Shown: one piece after another, positions 36,244 through 62,785 of the stretch
Numbering within the stretch: position 1 is the first letter of the stretch
How the letters are laid out: each line of letters starts with the position of its first letter
From: Scatophagus argus
Taxonomy: Eukaryota > Chordata > Actinopteri > Scatophagidae
Length of the DNA: 64,000 nucleotides
Assembly (NCBI RefSeq): GCF_020382885.2
Contig: NC_058508.1
Location: forward strand, 3,464,055 to 3,528,054
Reading direction: 5' to 3'
Notes under the pieces: model-generated
Database searches by the model: none
Told to the model about the DNA's origin: nothing
The model's input: the letters and a program-made list of their open reading frames with translations, nothing else
Program-made: the position numbers and the translations under genes

Positions 36244-37010
36244 TTTGGTTTACGTGCAAGAACAACTGCTAACTGTGTTAACGGACGTTTCACCGATAGT
36301 GAAACTAAGTTGGATAAGCTGAAAATTTCATTTATAGATGAACAGATCAAAGCCTGCTCACATCAAAGGCTGCTGTGACATCATTTGGCTTTAAACATAC
36401 ACATTCTAAAGGAGTTTTATCAATTCTTTTTTGGCCCCACCCTCCTTGGTTACTGTTGCTATGTATCAGAATCAGAATTCCTTTATGGGAAGCTTTATTG
36501 TTTCTAATCCTATTTGCTGCAGTGATTGTAAAATTTGATCAATAGGCAGGTAATGTTTACCTATAAAATGCATAAGATACATTTTTGATGTCATCTGTAT
36601 TAGCATGTGCTAATTTACTCTTATTTGTGATTTTTAAATATTTTTTTCATTTTTCACTATTTTGTAATTGTTTCTGTAATCCTTTCTGTAATTCTTGTCA
36701 TTTTTGTTGTCCTTTTTAAAAAACAAAATGTTACACTGCTGAAGAATGTAGAGGGACAACTCTTGCTTCTTTTTCTTGACATACATGTGTGCAGTACTGA
36801 TCAGGTGGGATGTACGGATCAGGCAGCGACATGGCGTCTTCCTGTTACCTTCAAAAGAAGACCTTCCTTTTTTTAACTGTAATGCTCATATTCCCTACTG
36901 AGCTGCTGTATTTCACAATAGTATATGACAGCATTTTAGCCATGAGCACATTTCACTAGTATGTATTATAGCTTTTCGATGAAAGTGATGAAAAATGAAA
37001 GTGACATATT
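36244..37010. other. Upstream region of the QRICH2-like gene
   Basis: AT-rich, with no TATA box obvious close to the start codon. A short stretch at 36468-36510 (ATCAGAATCAGAATTCCTTTA) resembles the tail of a common fish retroposon. No other gene is seen. Confidence 0.4.
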
Positions 37011-37014
37011 TTGT

Positions 37015-37250
37015 CATTGGAGGGAACTCACTCCAACGAAATTTGTGCTCTGCATTTAACCCACCCAAGTGACGTGCACACACACACAGCAAACCCGGGG
37101 CAGTGGGCGACCGCGTGCAGCGCCCGGGGAGCAGTGGGGGTTAGGTACCTTGCTCAAGGGTACCTCAGCCATGGACACCGGTACGGGGAATTGAACCAGC
37201 GATCCACCGGTTACGGGTGGTCCCTAACCACTGATCCACGACTGCCCCAG
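37015..37250 (-). mobile_element. tRNA-derived SINE
   Basis: Read on the minus strand it starts GGGCAGTCGTGGATCAGTGG, which fits a tRNA A box, and has a B box GGTTCAATTCC about 35 bases later. It then has the typical body CTTGAGCAAGGTACCTAACC and ends in GGGTTAAATGCAGAG plus AATTTC. It is a retroposed tRNA-related element, not a functional tRNA gene. Confidence 0.75.
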
Positions 37251-37514
37251 TCAGTGCTCTAGCTTGAGTTTAATACTCTTCACTTCTTTTTTTCTTCTGA
37301 ACCCCAAACACATTTCCTTGCATATTTCAAACTCAGACCCCTCTGAAATGAACTGAACCGAGACTTTCTTTCCACTGTTTTTCAGGCTTTTAGGTATGCT
37401 GTGTGTAGATCATAACATTGTGCTTGAAAAAACTAAATAGAAACATGGCTGGAAAAGAAGTTTCTTCTACCTGCAGCTCCTTCGTAGACTTAGACTGTTT
37501 GGCGTCAGGCGTAA

Positions 37515-38400
37515 AATCATGTTGATTTTCCATAATGCCACCTTTGATAGCCTTTTGAGATATGGTTCGGCACAATCTCCATCCAAAATTTATGGACTGA
37601 TTTATAGACTGATGAAATCTGCTATGATGGTGAGAGGTCAAAAAGACCTCCCTTCTCTCCAGTTTGTCTTCTATAGGGTCGTTCTTCACCAGGCGTATAA
37701 AATCCTCAGTGATCCTTCTCTCATTCGGCCTTCTGGGAGACGACATAGAGCAAGCAAACACAAAACTAACCATTACAAGCTCTCTTTTCTCCCACTATCC
37801 GTCACTCTTCTGAACATTCAGTCTAAATAACTCCTCCTATGCAACTATGTAACACAATTAATATATGTTCACTTATCTTCATGACCAGTCTCTTATTTAT
37901 TATTATTATTATTTTTTATTTTTTTTATTTTTACTGAAACTCGCTTTTACCGATTGTTTTTTTTATGTACTGTTTTTACCTCAGGGTTTTACCTGTTCTT
38001 AAATTAAACCTATTTGTCCATTTTACCCTGCTTGATGTACAGAATGCACTCTGCACTTTATTTTTCTTGTGCAACTCGACTGTGCAATATTATGGATCAT
38101 CCCCGCTGTGAACTGTTGCATTTTACTGATTCTATCTCGTTGTTGTTTCTTTATCTATTGTTTTTACCTTAAGGGTTTTACCGGTTCTTAACTAAACCTA
38201 TTTGTCCATTTTCTATTGCTTGATGTACAAGAGTGCACTTTTGCATTTTTATTTTTTTTTTATTATATTCTTGTGAAACTCGACTGTGCAATACTATGGA
38301 CCATGTCCGTTGCTGAACTGTTGCATTTTACGAATTCTATGTTGTTGTTTTCTTGTGCCGCGACCTGTATCACTACTGACCAAGGCAAGTTACCTTACCT
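37515..38400 (+). mobile_element. LINE relic with duplicated 3' tail
   Basis: A plus-strand frame at 37519-37830 resembles the C-terminus of a fish LINE ORF2: HQAYKILSDPS, then RPSGRRHRASKHKTNHYKLS and PLSVTLLN. It is 5'-truncated. The downstream sequence is present twice in tandem with a spacing near 189 bp: AGGGTTTTACC.GTTCTTAA, then CCTATTTGTCCATTTT, CTTGATGTAC and CTCGACTGTGCAATA. The two copies differ by scattered substitutions and small indels. Confidence 0.65.
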
Positions 38401-38603
38401 TACTTTATCTTACTTTACTTTTTGTATTCATACAAAATCTGAACAATTTCTGTTTTGTTTTTCTTATGTCTGTGAGCTAATCTAACTACATACCACTGCA
38501 ATATGGGTCAAGCAAATCTTGCAGCTGCCATCTTGTTCCAAGTGATAGTTACCCATAATCCAAAGCAGTCAAGGTCTGAGATTTCCAGTTAAGTATATAT
38601 TTT

Positions 38604-38608
<5 letters not shown>

Positions 38609-38641
<33 letters not shown>
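38609..38641. repeat. GT microsatellite
   Basis: An uninterrupted dinucleotide run of about 33 bp in the intergenic space downstream of rara. A shorter one is at 39170-39188. Confidence 0.95.
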
Positions 38642-38644
<3 letters not shown>

Positions 38645-40438
38645 GTGTGAACAGAAAGAGGACTGAGACCTCAACAGACCTGAAGGGGAGCAGAAAGAGG
38701 ACTGAGCACTCTTTCAAATGAATTGTGAAAGCAATGTGAAAAGCAAAGAAAAAAAGTCTCTTTTCTGTTGGTTCACCTTTTGGTCCTTTTTAAAGGACTG
38801 AGTTAGTCCTCATTTAAAAAGGACTATATGTGAACCCCATGTCAAGTTTGACATATGAGACAGGGCATGCAGCAGATGGAGAGTGACTAGAGAGCCTGCT
38901 AGATTTATAGTTAGTGTGAATTTGGAGTTCACTAGCTCAATTAAGACACTGTGCACAACGCTAACAGTAAATTATCAACAAATGTATCAATATTCAGTGT
39001 ATGGATTCAGAATATGGATCTTCAAAGTGAAAATAAGCTTTTCCTGGATATTTTGAGTTGAGTAAGATAATATGTGAACATCAGAATGCATTTCAGTGAA
39101 CCCAGTTTTACCAAAGAGCACACATATTTCAAGGTAGAAGAAAAAACTTAGAATTCTTTATTAAACTTTGTGTGTGTGTGTGTGTGTACACACATTTCCT
39201 CACATACAGAACCTCGCCATACATTTCAGGACAACAGTGAAAACGATTTCTACCTGTGTGTTGTGGTGAGGCAGTGGTGCTGTGTAAACACTGACAGTGG
39301 TGCAAACTGTACAAACAAAATATAGCTTGTGCATTTGAAGACGTTTTGGCAGCGCCTGTCATCGCTGATGAGATTTCTGCAAGATTATATTCAGGCACAC
39401 TATGCAGGATTTGTAGGTTGCTATTTGTAAAGACACCATTTAAAAGTGCACCACCACATGCTTCTGGTGGATCATAAGTTATGTTTGAGAGTATTTCTGC
39501 ATGAGTTTTATGTAGTTTTTAGGAAAATCCAGCATAGTGAACATTTTTAAACTATAGTTCTTCAGAGCTCAACAGCCACAGTGGGGCTCTGTAACCAGTG
39601 GGACCACATTTGTGAGTGGAGTTTGTACTCCTGGTATTACAGTTAGCTTTGGTTTAGAGTGTTCACCAGCAGGCAGACACTGCAGAACTTTAAAATGAAA
39701 TGAATGATGAAAAAAGAAGAAAAAAAAAAAGGTTTCACAGTTGAGTTGCTCAAGCTATAATTCACAGTTTTACTTCTGATTCCAGTGAACGTTTTTCCCT
39801 GATGTGTGTGTGAGCTGATCAAAGCAGAGGGTTGGAGGCAGCATATGTGTGTGTGTGTGTGTGTTCCTGTAGTTGTGGGGACCTGCCTTACTTGTGGGGA
39901 CAAAATGCAAGTCCCCGCAGCATAAATCACTAAATATTAAGGTGAAGACTTTCTTTAAGGTCATGTTGGGGTTAAGGTGGGGTCAAGCTAAGGGTTAGGA
40001 TTAGGCAACTAATGTTTATTGTTATGGTTAGGTGGTGGTTAAGCCTCCAGGAAATGAATGGAAGTCAATGTAATGTCCCCAAAAGTGATGGAAACATGAC
40101 TGTGTGTGTGTTATTGATGGTAGAAATAAGGAGAGGGAAGATGTCTGTACAGCTGTATTGGTGAAATACAGAATATACACATGTACATTTAGGAAAATAA
40201 CTTCTTATATCGGCCCATCTATGTCTGACAACTTCTTTCACACTGTTTTAATATACAGTATGTTACACATAATGACTCTGCTTAATATACATTACTTTTC
40301 ATAGGGGAGGAATGTGTGCTTTCTAGTCCTCCTCAGTCTGTCCACATTCCAATATCTCAATAAGCCTTCATTTCTTTCACATGCTATGCATTTAGTTGAT
40401 CTTTGAGGCATAAAAAGATAACGAAATGGAAAATCATT
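38642..40438. other. Intergenic region downstream of rara
   Basis: No coding exon is recognised. It includes a dispersed fish repeat at 39850-40105 (ACCTGCCTTACTTGTGGGGA and, further on, GGAAGTCAATGTAATGTCCCC) interleaved with GGTTAGG-like words and CA/GT runs at both ends. Confidence 0.5.
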
Positions 40439-40444
40439 TTTATT
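40439..40444 (-). terminator. rara: Candidate rara polyadenylation signal
   Basis: AATAAA on the minus strand about 320 bp downstream of the rara stop codon. Other AATAAA words occur further down, so the true 3' end may be later. Confidence 0.35.
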
Positions 40445-40765
40445 GCATTTTTGGATAAAAACATGAAGTTAGAAGACAAACAGTCCCAACAGCATAATGT
40501 GCCTGCTTTTCATTCACCCTCACACACTACCTGTAGTACTTGTACAAAGACATTTAGCCTCCCTCCTGACTGGTCAGGTTTAACTGATATCAGACAAAAG
40601 TAACCACTCATTCAGAGAGATTTTGGGTTAACACATTCAGACTTTGTCCTCCAGGTCATCTGTTATGATGTGCAGTCTTTTCTGCTGTGTGGCTGTTCTC
40701 CTTGCAGCACCACACCACGCTTGCAGGGTGGCGCTGTGTGGCGCAAAGGTGCTGAGTGCAGAACG

Positions 40766-54813
<14,048 letters not shown>

Positions 54814-55100
54814 CCCCGGGAGAAGCGAGTCGCGTTTGATCTCCTTGTAGCAAACAGAAGGGAAAAAAAAAGATCAAAGCGTCCTGAACAGCGAGGAGAG
54901 AAAGAGGAAGAGCGGGAGGGAGGGAGGGAGGGAAGAGTTCACATCTTCGTAACAGACTGATGGGAGGAGGAGGAGGAGGAGGGTGAAGAGCGAAAAAGAT
55001 ATGACCGCTCCCGGTGACCTTTCAGCCCTTGAAGGAGGACAGGCGATCAACTGTGTTTATTTTCGCTCTCTTTGCTGTTCGTTATATGGTTTTTGCATGT
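54814..55100 (-). promoter_or_regulatory. rara: Probable rara alpha2 promoter and leader
   Basis: The 300 bp upstream of the alpha2 start codon are GC-richer than their surroundings. They carry five GGG tracts separated by single A (plus strand, 54914-54932). On the minus strand there are two receptor half-sites, AGGTCA (55015-55020) and CGGTCA (55002-55007), as direct repeats with a 7-bp spacer, and an isolated TGAACT half-site lies near 54935. In other vertebrates the alpha2 promoter is autoregulated through a retinoic acid response element of DR5 type; a DR5 was not seen here. Confidence 0.45.
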
Positions 55101-55834
55101 CCGGAGCGAGTTAACACGACAAATTCAACGTTGTTGTCTTCTTCTTCTTCTTCTTCTTCTTCTTCCAGTCCAAATGCTACAAGTGCCACCGACCTAACTG
55201 CTGGTGGAGTTGAAGCCCTCGTTACTTTGTAGCACCAGAGATTAAGAAGGCAACTACGGAAAAGAAATACTGTTATATTACATTACTATGCACCAGTACA
55301 AGTGTAGTGTGTATAATGTTTCAAGAGTTTATTACCTCAGCGCCTGAAGCCTATGTCTCTATGCTTTTAAACGGGTTTGCCTCAGTATTTTTATAGTAGC
55401 TGAAATAACAATGAAATAGCAGTATCGCTTGCTAATCCTCGTATCCAGGCAGGCGAACAGCCCGTTTCGTTTACAGACGACTCCTTAATGTCACAGTCGG
55501 TACTAGTTGTCCTTAAACCCAGGAATGCAATGAATGAACGTATCCGCCACCGAAAAGTAAAAAGATCCAGTGAGCTCCGTGTCGAGCCAAAGCGTCCACA
55601 GAATAAAAAACAGCACTGACACGATAACGCTAAAAGCGCACAGTCATAGGTGACTTTGAACTTGCCGCTGTGTGTTCAAGTAGCAGAATATCCAAACGTA
55701 AAACTGACGGCGGTGAGGTAGGTCGATATATCCGCGGAGGTCTGGGTTTGTGCGCCTGTCGCTGCTGCTTGTTGACGTCCAGCAGCCTTAAAGGCAGGAG
55801 TGTCCTGTGGTAACCTCTGCTCTGTACCCGACGG

Positions 55835-55882
<48 letters not shown>

Positions 55883-57020
55883 GTTTGTTGAGTGGCACCG
55901 GCTGCGCACGAGCTCCACCTACCTGCCCTGCGCGTGGCTCCAAAATGCGTCCAACATGTGGCTACTACCGACTACAGTCCACAAATGAATAACTACTAAT
56001 ATGTCTGCTATTACAACTCATAGCAGTACTATCATGATTACCAACTGCTGTTTTCTAAATATCTTATTAATCTCTGTCGTGCTGTATTACCATACATATT
56101 CCTCGTATTTGTTCATATTTATATCATTATGACATACAGTACAGTACATTTAAATGTTTTTATTTACATATATTATTAGTACATTACATGCACCAGGCAT
56201 TATTATTATATCTCCTCACAGTTATGACTCTATAATTCAGTTCAGTTTATGGTAAAGATTTTAATTTTGTTTTTCTATCTTTCTGTCAGTTACTTGTCCT
56301 GGCCAGTGTGACCTGACAGCTTTATAGAAGCTTGACGAATATTTACTGTACAAGTGTGTTAAAAAATATCGTATGTACTCAGTTTGCATGTATTTTTGCG
56401 CATGCAAATGCACATTAGCAACTGGTCATGCATGAATGCATAGACACATGTCAAGTACTCTCCTGACAGACACACACAGTCACACACAGCTTTAATACTT
56501 GGCTGTAAGTGAGCCTATGTCCTTGCTGTGAGGCCTCCATGTATTGATTAGCTACTGGTTAAAATATGAGCAGAGAAAGGGGAAACATCACATTCATTGC
56601 TGCCTGGTAATCGATACCGGACATTAAATCTGTGGAACCCACAGAAGCAGGGGGAGGTGAAAATGGTTGGGGGAGCAGTAACACAGGGCAAAAAGTGGAT
56701 GGAGATGGAGATTAGGATCAGGGTTAAATATTAAATGTGTTAAATGTGAAAGCAGCAGAAGAAAAAATCAGGTACGCCAAAAAGCATGAATATGAGACAT
56801 TTTCTCGATCCCTCGCAGCAGCACAATGAGATAGCACTGAGAGAGGGCAGGTACTGCTGACGTTAAAATAAATGAACTGTGAGCTGGAGGAGACGGGTTC
56901 CTTTGCAGTGACCAGTTACATCTGATTTCTGACAGTGCTGAACATCATCATGTTAGCATTTCCATTGAGAGCTTGTTAGCATGCTTTTTAGCATTTAGCT
57001 CAAAGTTGTGACCAGTTTCA
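55101..57020. other. Region upstream of rara alpha2
   Basis: Contains a TTC trinucleotide run (55138-55166) and a 48-bp CT-rich microsatellite (55835-55882). Between about 55430 and 55930 CpG is more frequent than elsewhere. No coding exon is recognised; the rara alpha1 first exon would be expected on this side but was not found. Confidence 0.45.
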
Positions 57021-57024
57021 TTGA

Positions 57025-57255
57025 GCTACGAGACAAGACAAGGCAACTTTATTTGCACAGCCCATTTTTACAAGCAGTTTGTCTCAAAGGGCTTTACATA
57101 ACATCAGCAACGTCCTCTGCCCTTCGACCCTCACATCGACTGAGGAAAAACTCCCAGAAAAACCTTTAACAGGGAAAAAATGGGAGAAACCTCAGGGTGA
57201 GCAACAGAGGAGGGACCCCTCACCCAGGACGGGCAGACGTGCAATGGATGTTGTA
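57025..57255. repeat. Dispersed teleost repeat
   Basis: Starts around CAAGGCAACTTTATTTGCAC and contains CAAAGGGCTTTACATAA, AAAAACTCCCAGAAAAACC and GGGAGAAACCTCAGG, a pattern I recognise as a highly repeated element of fish genomes. Family not assigned. Confidence 0.5.
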
Positions 57256-57582
57256 CAAGAAATTTGAGGACTTTTGTCTTTGGACTTTGGACAGGAGTAC
57301 AATACTTTGAATGTTTAATGCACACAGTTACAAGTTGCAATGTTCAGATTTGTCAGGTGTGTGTATTCTCCTCTGTGTGATCTGATTATCCAAAAGATAT
57401 CTGCATTGCTGTTTGTATTCAGTGGGGGAATCAGAATCGTGTGCTGTGCGTATCTCGCTTTCTCTGAAACACCCACACACCCACAAACCATCATGGCAGA
57501 CATGCTGGTTTATATCTACAACCCAAACAGTTGAAGAATCACTGAGCTCAGCAGTCTTCTGACAGACTTGAGTCACTGTCTG

Positions 57583-57614
<32 letters not shown>

Positions 57615-59090
57615 GACACACATACTCAGCTGCTGTATGTATGGTACCTTTCATGTCACACTATCTTCAACCTGGAATCTTTCTTTGTTTTAATCTGCCA
57701 TTGTGGCTAATCAGCTACAAAGATAAACAGGTTGACAGTCAGGCATACATAAAAAATGACACAGAGGCACTGAGCAGGGATACAACTCACCGAAGCTGAT
57801 GAAGGGAATGTGTGAATGGGGAGTGGAGTGGGACAGTGTCAGACAGATCTACTTAAAATTTGTGATAAATGCATTTTTACGTTGTTTTGATTTAGTTTGA
57901 AGGGCATTTGGGCAAGATAAACAGAAGATAGACAAGTGAAACCACGTGTAGGGAAGTGTGTAAAGTGTTATGTGTAAAGGAACACGGCCTAGTAGGTAAA
58001 TCCATTCATGCACTTCCACTTCCAGCTTTGGTCGTTGCCACTTAATAGCGACGTATTCAAACTAAACATACTAATTTAAATGGATACAAAACATAACATT
58101 TTGGCCAAGAATCTAATATGAAAAGTAATTTTAGTAAAGATCCAGAAATAAGGACAAGGCGAGCAACAGCTACTGCAGTTATCAGCAGACAGTGTACATG
58201 AAGAGAAGAGAGTGTGAAGTGTGGGTAGAAGAGTGTAAAGGCAGGAAGGAGGGCAGAAGAGGCTAAGAGGGGTTGTGTATGAGTCGTATTTTCACACTTT
58301 AGCTGGATTCATCAATATGGTGATTTTGAACTTGGTCAGTGGCTCTGAGCTTCAAAATATGATGCTGATCCTTCTAGCTTCACTTTTTCCACCCGAAGGA
58401 CTCAGCTGTCTCATTAACACTAATTAATATGAAACATCAGGTTAGACTTTCAAATTAAAGCTTGCTGAAAACATTTCACATATTATATAATTATGGAATA
58501 TTGTGATTTTGGGGCTTATTAACTTAATAAGGAATATAATAAGGAATAAAGAAGATAGCTTAAATAACATACATACATGTCATATAATACACATGTATCT
58601 AATCTGCAAGATAAGATAAGCACTTTTTGGTTACACATGGGATCCTTGAAGGACCTATGTGTGACCAATCCAGCCACCAAGTACTTTCACTATCTATTAT
58701 CTAAATCAGTCCAACTATTTGGACTGTTCTCACTTTTTACACTTCTATAATAAACACTAGACATACTTTCAAGGGAAGGGCCATTGATGAGACTGCTTTA
58801 TTTGACACGTTAGGAGTGAGAATGGGCTGGCATGATGTATGACATTTTGATTACAAAGTTTAAATTGAAAAGTAAACTTGCAAATGGTTAAAATCAACCC
58901 TGACCCCGACCTTTACCCTAGCTGCAACCTTTCTGGGTTACACTGTAAAAAATATAATTGTAAATTCACAGCAAATTACTGGTTACTAGTTGCATTACTT
59001 TCGCAGTGATTTACGCATAAAATTACTGTAATATAGCTGTATGTGGATATTTCAGTATCTTGCTGTACATAAATTACAATAAATACCTCT
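57256..59090. other. Intergenic, no gene seen
   Basis: AT-rich DNA with a CT/CA microsatellite at 57580-57615 and no recognisable exon or element. Short ORFs lack any family resemblance. Confidence 0.45.
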
Positions 59091-59094
59091 ATAT

Positions 59095-59390
59095 ATACAT
59101 CCATCCATCCATTTTCTACAACCTCTTTACCCATGCAGGGTCGCAGGGGGGCTTGAGCGCTGGACTGTCAATGACTGGGGTGACCCACAAAGACAGATAA
59201 TCACACACACTCACACCTAGGTGCAATGTAGAGCAGCCAATTAACCTAATGCACATGTTTTGGGCTGTGGGAGGAAGCTGGATTACCTGGAGAAAACCCA
59301 TGTAGGCAGAGAGAGAACATGCACTGAAGGGCTCAGACTGGGACCCTCTTGCTGTGGGGTGACGGTGCTAACCACTGCGCCACCTGTTGA
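59095..59390 (-). mobile_element. SINE-like dispersed repeat, nearly full length
   Basis: On the minus strand it starts GGTGGCGCAGTGGTTAGCAC and contains GGGTTTTCTCCAGGTAATCC and CAATTAACC-type blocks in complement; it ends in CATCCATCCATCC on the plus strand. This is the longer form of the repeat at 41312-41415. Its B box is degenerate, so it is a decayed copy. Confidence 0.7.
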
Positions 59391-61190
59391 TGTGCTCCTC
59401 TGTGTCACCTGCGTGTGTGTCTCACTTTGCAACCTACACGCCACCTCAGATCCCATGCTTGTGGTTCAAGCGCAGTTCAAATTACACAGTAAGGGGCTGT
59501 GCTGTGACGGCGGATGTACTAGTCTGCACTGATTTTACAGTAACATTCTGAGTGCAGCATTTTATTGTGATATAATACTGTTAAATATTGTGAACAGTTA
59601 AGTGACAGTAAAGGGTAAGCCAAAATCTTAATTTTCATAAGTGATGTTGTTTATAAAGTTAGTCACTGGTCTTTTGCAAAAACTGACAAAAGAAACAAGA
59701 ACAGAGGTGAGTTGAGAGGAGAAAAGAGGTGAGAAGAAACTTAGCAGGACAGTTGAGGATAAAGACAGTAAGGACGGGAAGAGGAGCAGAGATCAAAGGC
59801 GAGATCCTGCTGATGGAGATGCTGATAGTAACTGTCTCTCCTCCATTATTCATCAGACAGCTGTGGTGTAAGTAGGTTACACTTTTCAGAGAGGAAGAGA
59901 CAGATGAGGAATGGGAGACAGGGATACAGACAGGCTGGAACAGATGAGACATATTAAACGAATGACAAGACAGACAAGAAAATCACACTGGGTGACAGAG
60001 ACAGGATGGGAGGGCGAGAGACACATCGAGAGACTGGAATGGAGGGAGGGAGACACAGAGAAAGCAGGCACAGGAAGGGTGGGTAGACAGAAGTGCAAAA
60101 ATAGAGATGAAAACTGAAACAGACAGAGAGGAAAAAAATAGGTAAAGAGAAGGCAAACAAACATGTTTTGACAACGCTGAGTGCCTGGGGTAAAAAGGAA
60201 AATGTATACACACACTCTCTCATGTATAGGCATTTATGGTTGATATCACACATAATTTACAACACAGAAATGATCACGCAATGCTGGAAGGAGGCAGAAC
60301 ATTCATAGCTCACATTTACAGGCAGAACACATGTAATGTACAGCACAGGTTGCACGCCACGTGAAGCAGGGCACGTTTAGACATTGTGTACAGCATTTTG
60401 TTCCGTTTGGGTTTGATGTCTCCAGGGCCTTGTGTTAGCTGAACCCTGGTGCTTTTAGATTTTTCCAGAGAAACTGTAGATCTTAATGGGTATGACTGTT
60501 TAAGTCTTTTCACACACAGCATTTTAAAATAACGACAAAATAATTTCTTTTTGGAATTGCAGTGATTGGGGGCCTTACAAATTTTTCTTGCTAAACAGTG
60601 CTGCCCTTAGTGAGACCGCACAGCTCGAGAGTGGAGTGGAGGAAGCTATTGTAGTTTACCATCTGGTTTAATTTGAAGTACCATATAAACTGTTCCAAAA
60701 AAGTGTGTATTCAGTTGGTTGCAATCTGCAAACAAACTGTCATTTACAAAACTACTCTTTTGTGGCACACCTGCAGAATGAGGCTGGTGGTTAGTTTAGT
60801 CTCTGGCAACTAGTGTTTGTTAGGGACATTTTGAGATTCCTGTTAATAAACCTTATAGGCAAGATACATTAAAGACAGCACTCTGCTGTTGCTGTACTGT
60901 AGCATACAACAGGAGGGCACACAGTTCAGGGCATTGCGTGCGACATATGTGTCAGTGCTATACATGTATGTCACATCCAGTACCTCAGTGTGTGTATGTG
61001 CATATGTGTCATCATGTGCTGGTATGTACAAAGCTACATAGAAAATGATGCATATATACGTGTATACAGTATACACATATCTATACATAGCATTGCGTGC
61101 TATGTGCATGTCATGGCCAGCAGCATGGTGTGGATTTGTGTGTATGTGGGTCTGTGCCTTATTTATATATAGCACATGATGATGCTCTTC
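59391..61190. other. Intergenic, purine-rich and repeat-rich
   Basis: The 59690-60150 stretch is strongly purine-rich on the plus strand (GA-rich), giving long but meaningless minus-strand ORFs rich in Ser, Leu and Phe. The remainder has no recognised gene. Confidence 0.45.
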
Positions 61191-61194
61191 TGGG

Positions 61195-61237
<43 letters not shown>
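61195..61237. repeat. GT microsatellite
   Basis: A roughly 43-bp GT run. AT runs (61507-61522) and an AAT-type run (61826-61843) lie within the next 700 bp. Confidence 0.95.
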
Positions 61238-61238
<1 letters not shown>

Positions 61239-62034
61239 TCTGCCCTGCCGGTGGATATCACATTGTTGCCATTATTTACGGGTCAGTGAGAATCCCAGAT
61301 GCAAAAAGTGCAACATGAAAAAAGGCCCACCGATGCGCTTTAAAATTCAACTGACGTGAACAGCCATATTTATATGTTTAACTTCCTTTAACAGAAAAGG
61401 TATATAGACAAGAAAAAATAAATGAATGATTAGCGGAAGCACAACCACAGACTGCATCATAAATAGCAGACAGAGCCTCAAGTTTGGCATCGACAATGAT
61501 GTGTAAATATATATATATATCTATATCTATATTCTTGTTCTTTTCAGTACAGCTCTGAGTCATGCCACTTACAGAAGTTGATGACTCTGCAGTTGTGGGG
61601 TGTATAAGGGGTGGATGGGAGGAGGAGTACAGGGGGCTGGTGGACAGATTTGTGGAGTGAGCTGGAAGAAATCACCTGCTGCTTAATTAATCTATCCATC
61701 TTCTTTTTGAAACTATTGGAGTTGCTCCCTGCTGGCTGTTGGAAAGAATGCAGGTTTAAGGCACTTCTGTATTGACAAGACAATATGGCCACTTCTCTCT
61801 CTCTTACATAACAATAACAACAATAATGATAATAATAATAATAAGCAACTAATCGTATACAAATAGAAGGCAATACAAAATATAAATAGCCAATTGCTGA
61901 ACAAATAGCTGTAGAAAGTTGAATATTTAAGATAAAAGAAAAAAAGAACAACAAATGAAATAGAAAAATTATTGACAATAAATATAGGAATTATACAAAA
62001 CCAGTAAACTAAAAGGGACAGTAAAAAGACAACA

Positions 62035-62785
62035 TCACATAAAAGCCAGCTTGTAAAAGTGTGTTTTGAGAAGTGATTTAAAAGAAGTCGCTGACCTTGT
62101 AAGCCTTAACTCCTCTGGAAGGTCGTTCCAAAGCCGAGGGTCTCGGACAGCAAAAGCCCGGTCACCTTTAGTGTTTAACCTCGACTGTGGAACGACCAGA
62201 AGGTCCCCACCAGAGGATCTCAGGCTTCGGGCTGGCTCATAGGGGGTCAACAACTCTGTTATTTAACTTGGAGCCAGACCCAGAAGTGCTTTAAAAGTGA
62301 TCAGTAAAATCTTAAAATCGACTCTAAAACGGACTGGCAGCCAGTGGAGGAAGGCTGGGATATGATGTCATGTCATCTGTTGAAACCAGTGAGAAGCCGA
62401 GCTGCTGCGATCTGAACTAGTTGGAGGCGTGACAGGGATTTGTGAGACATGCTGGACAGAAGAGAGTTGCAGTGGTCTAACCTGGAGAAAATGAAGGAGT
62501 GGATCACATTTTCAAGGTCAGACTATGGCAGGAGATGTTTGAGTCTTGAGATCGTACGCAGTTGGATGAAGCAGGATTGGACATTTTTTTGACTTGGGGG
62601 TCAAAGCTGAGGTTTGAGTTGAATATAACCCTTTTTTGATTTCTGGCAGAGAGTTTTTGATTGGTGGACAGAGGACCAAAGCTGATTGGTGTCTGGGGAT
62701 TGTTGAGTTGAAGGAAGTTTGGAGCCATCCAACAGTTTACAGATACAGATGAGAGAGGGATAAAATGAAAGAGAGTATGACACAC
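62035..62785 (-). mobile_element. L2-like LINE ORF2 relic
   Basis: Two minus-strand frames match successive parts of a LINE ORF2. The first, 62785-62504, contains SFGPLSTNQKLSARNQ and VIFNSNLSFDPQVKK. The second, 62253-62035, contains LTPYEPARSLRSSGGDLL, FAVRDPRLWNDLPEEL and SFKSLLKTHFYKLAF. The spacing between them is occupied by a repeat-like sequence with no matching frame, and frameshifts are present, so the element is dead. Confidence 0.75.

Noticed and set aside
59886-60253. Minus-strand ORFs of about 100 aa rich in Ser, Leu and Phe
   Set aside because: They arise from a purine-rich tract on the plus strand; composition is biased and no motif is present.
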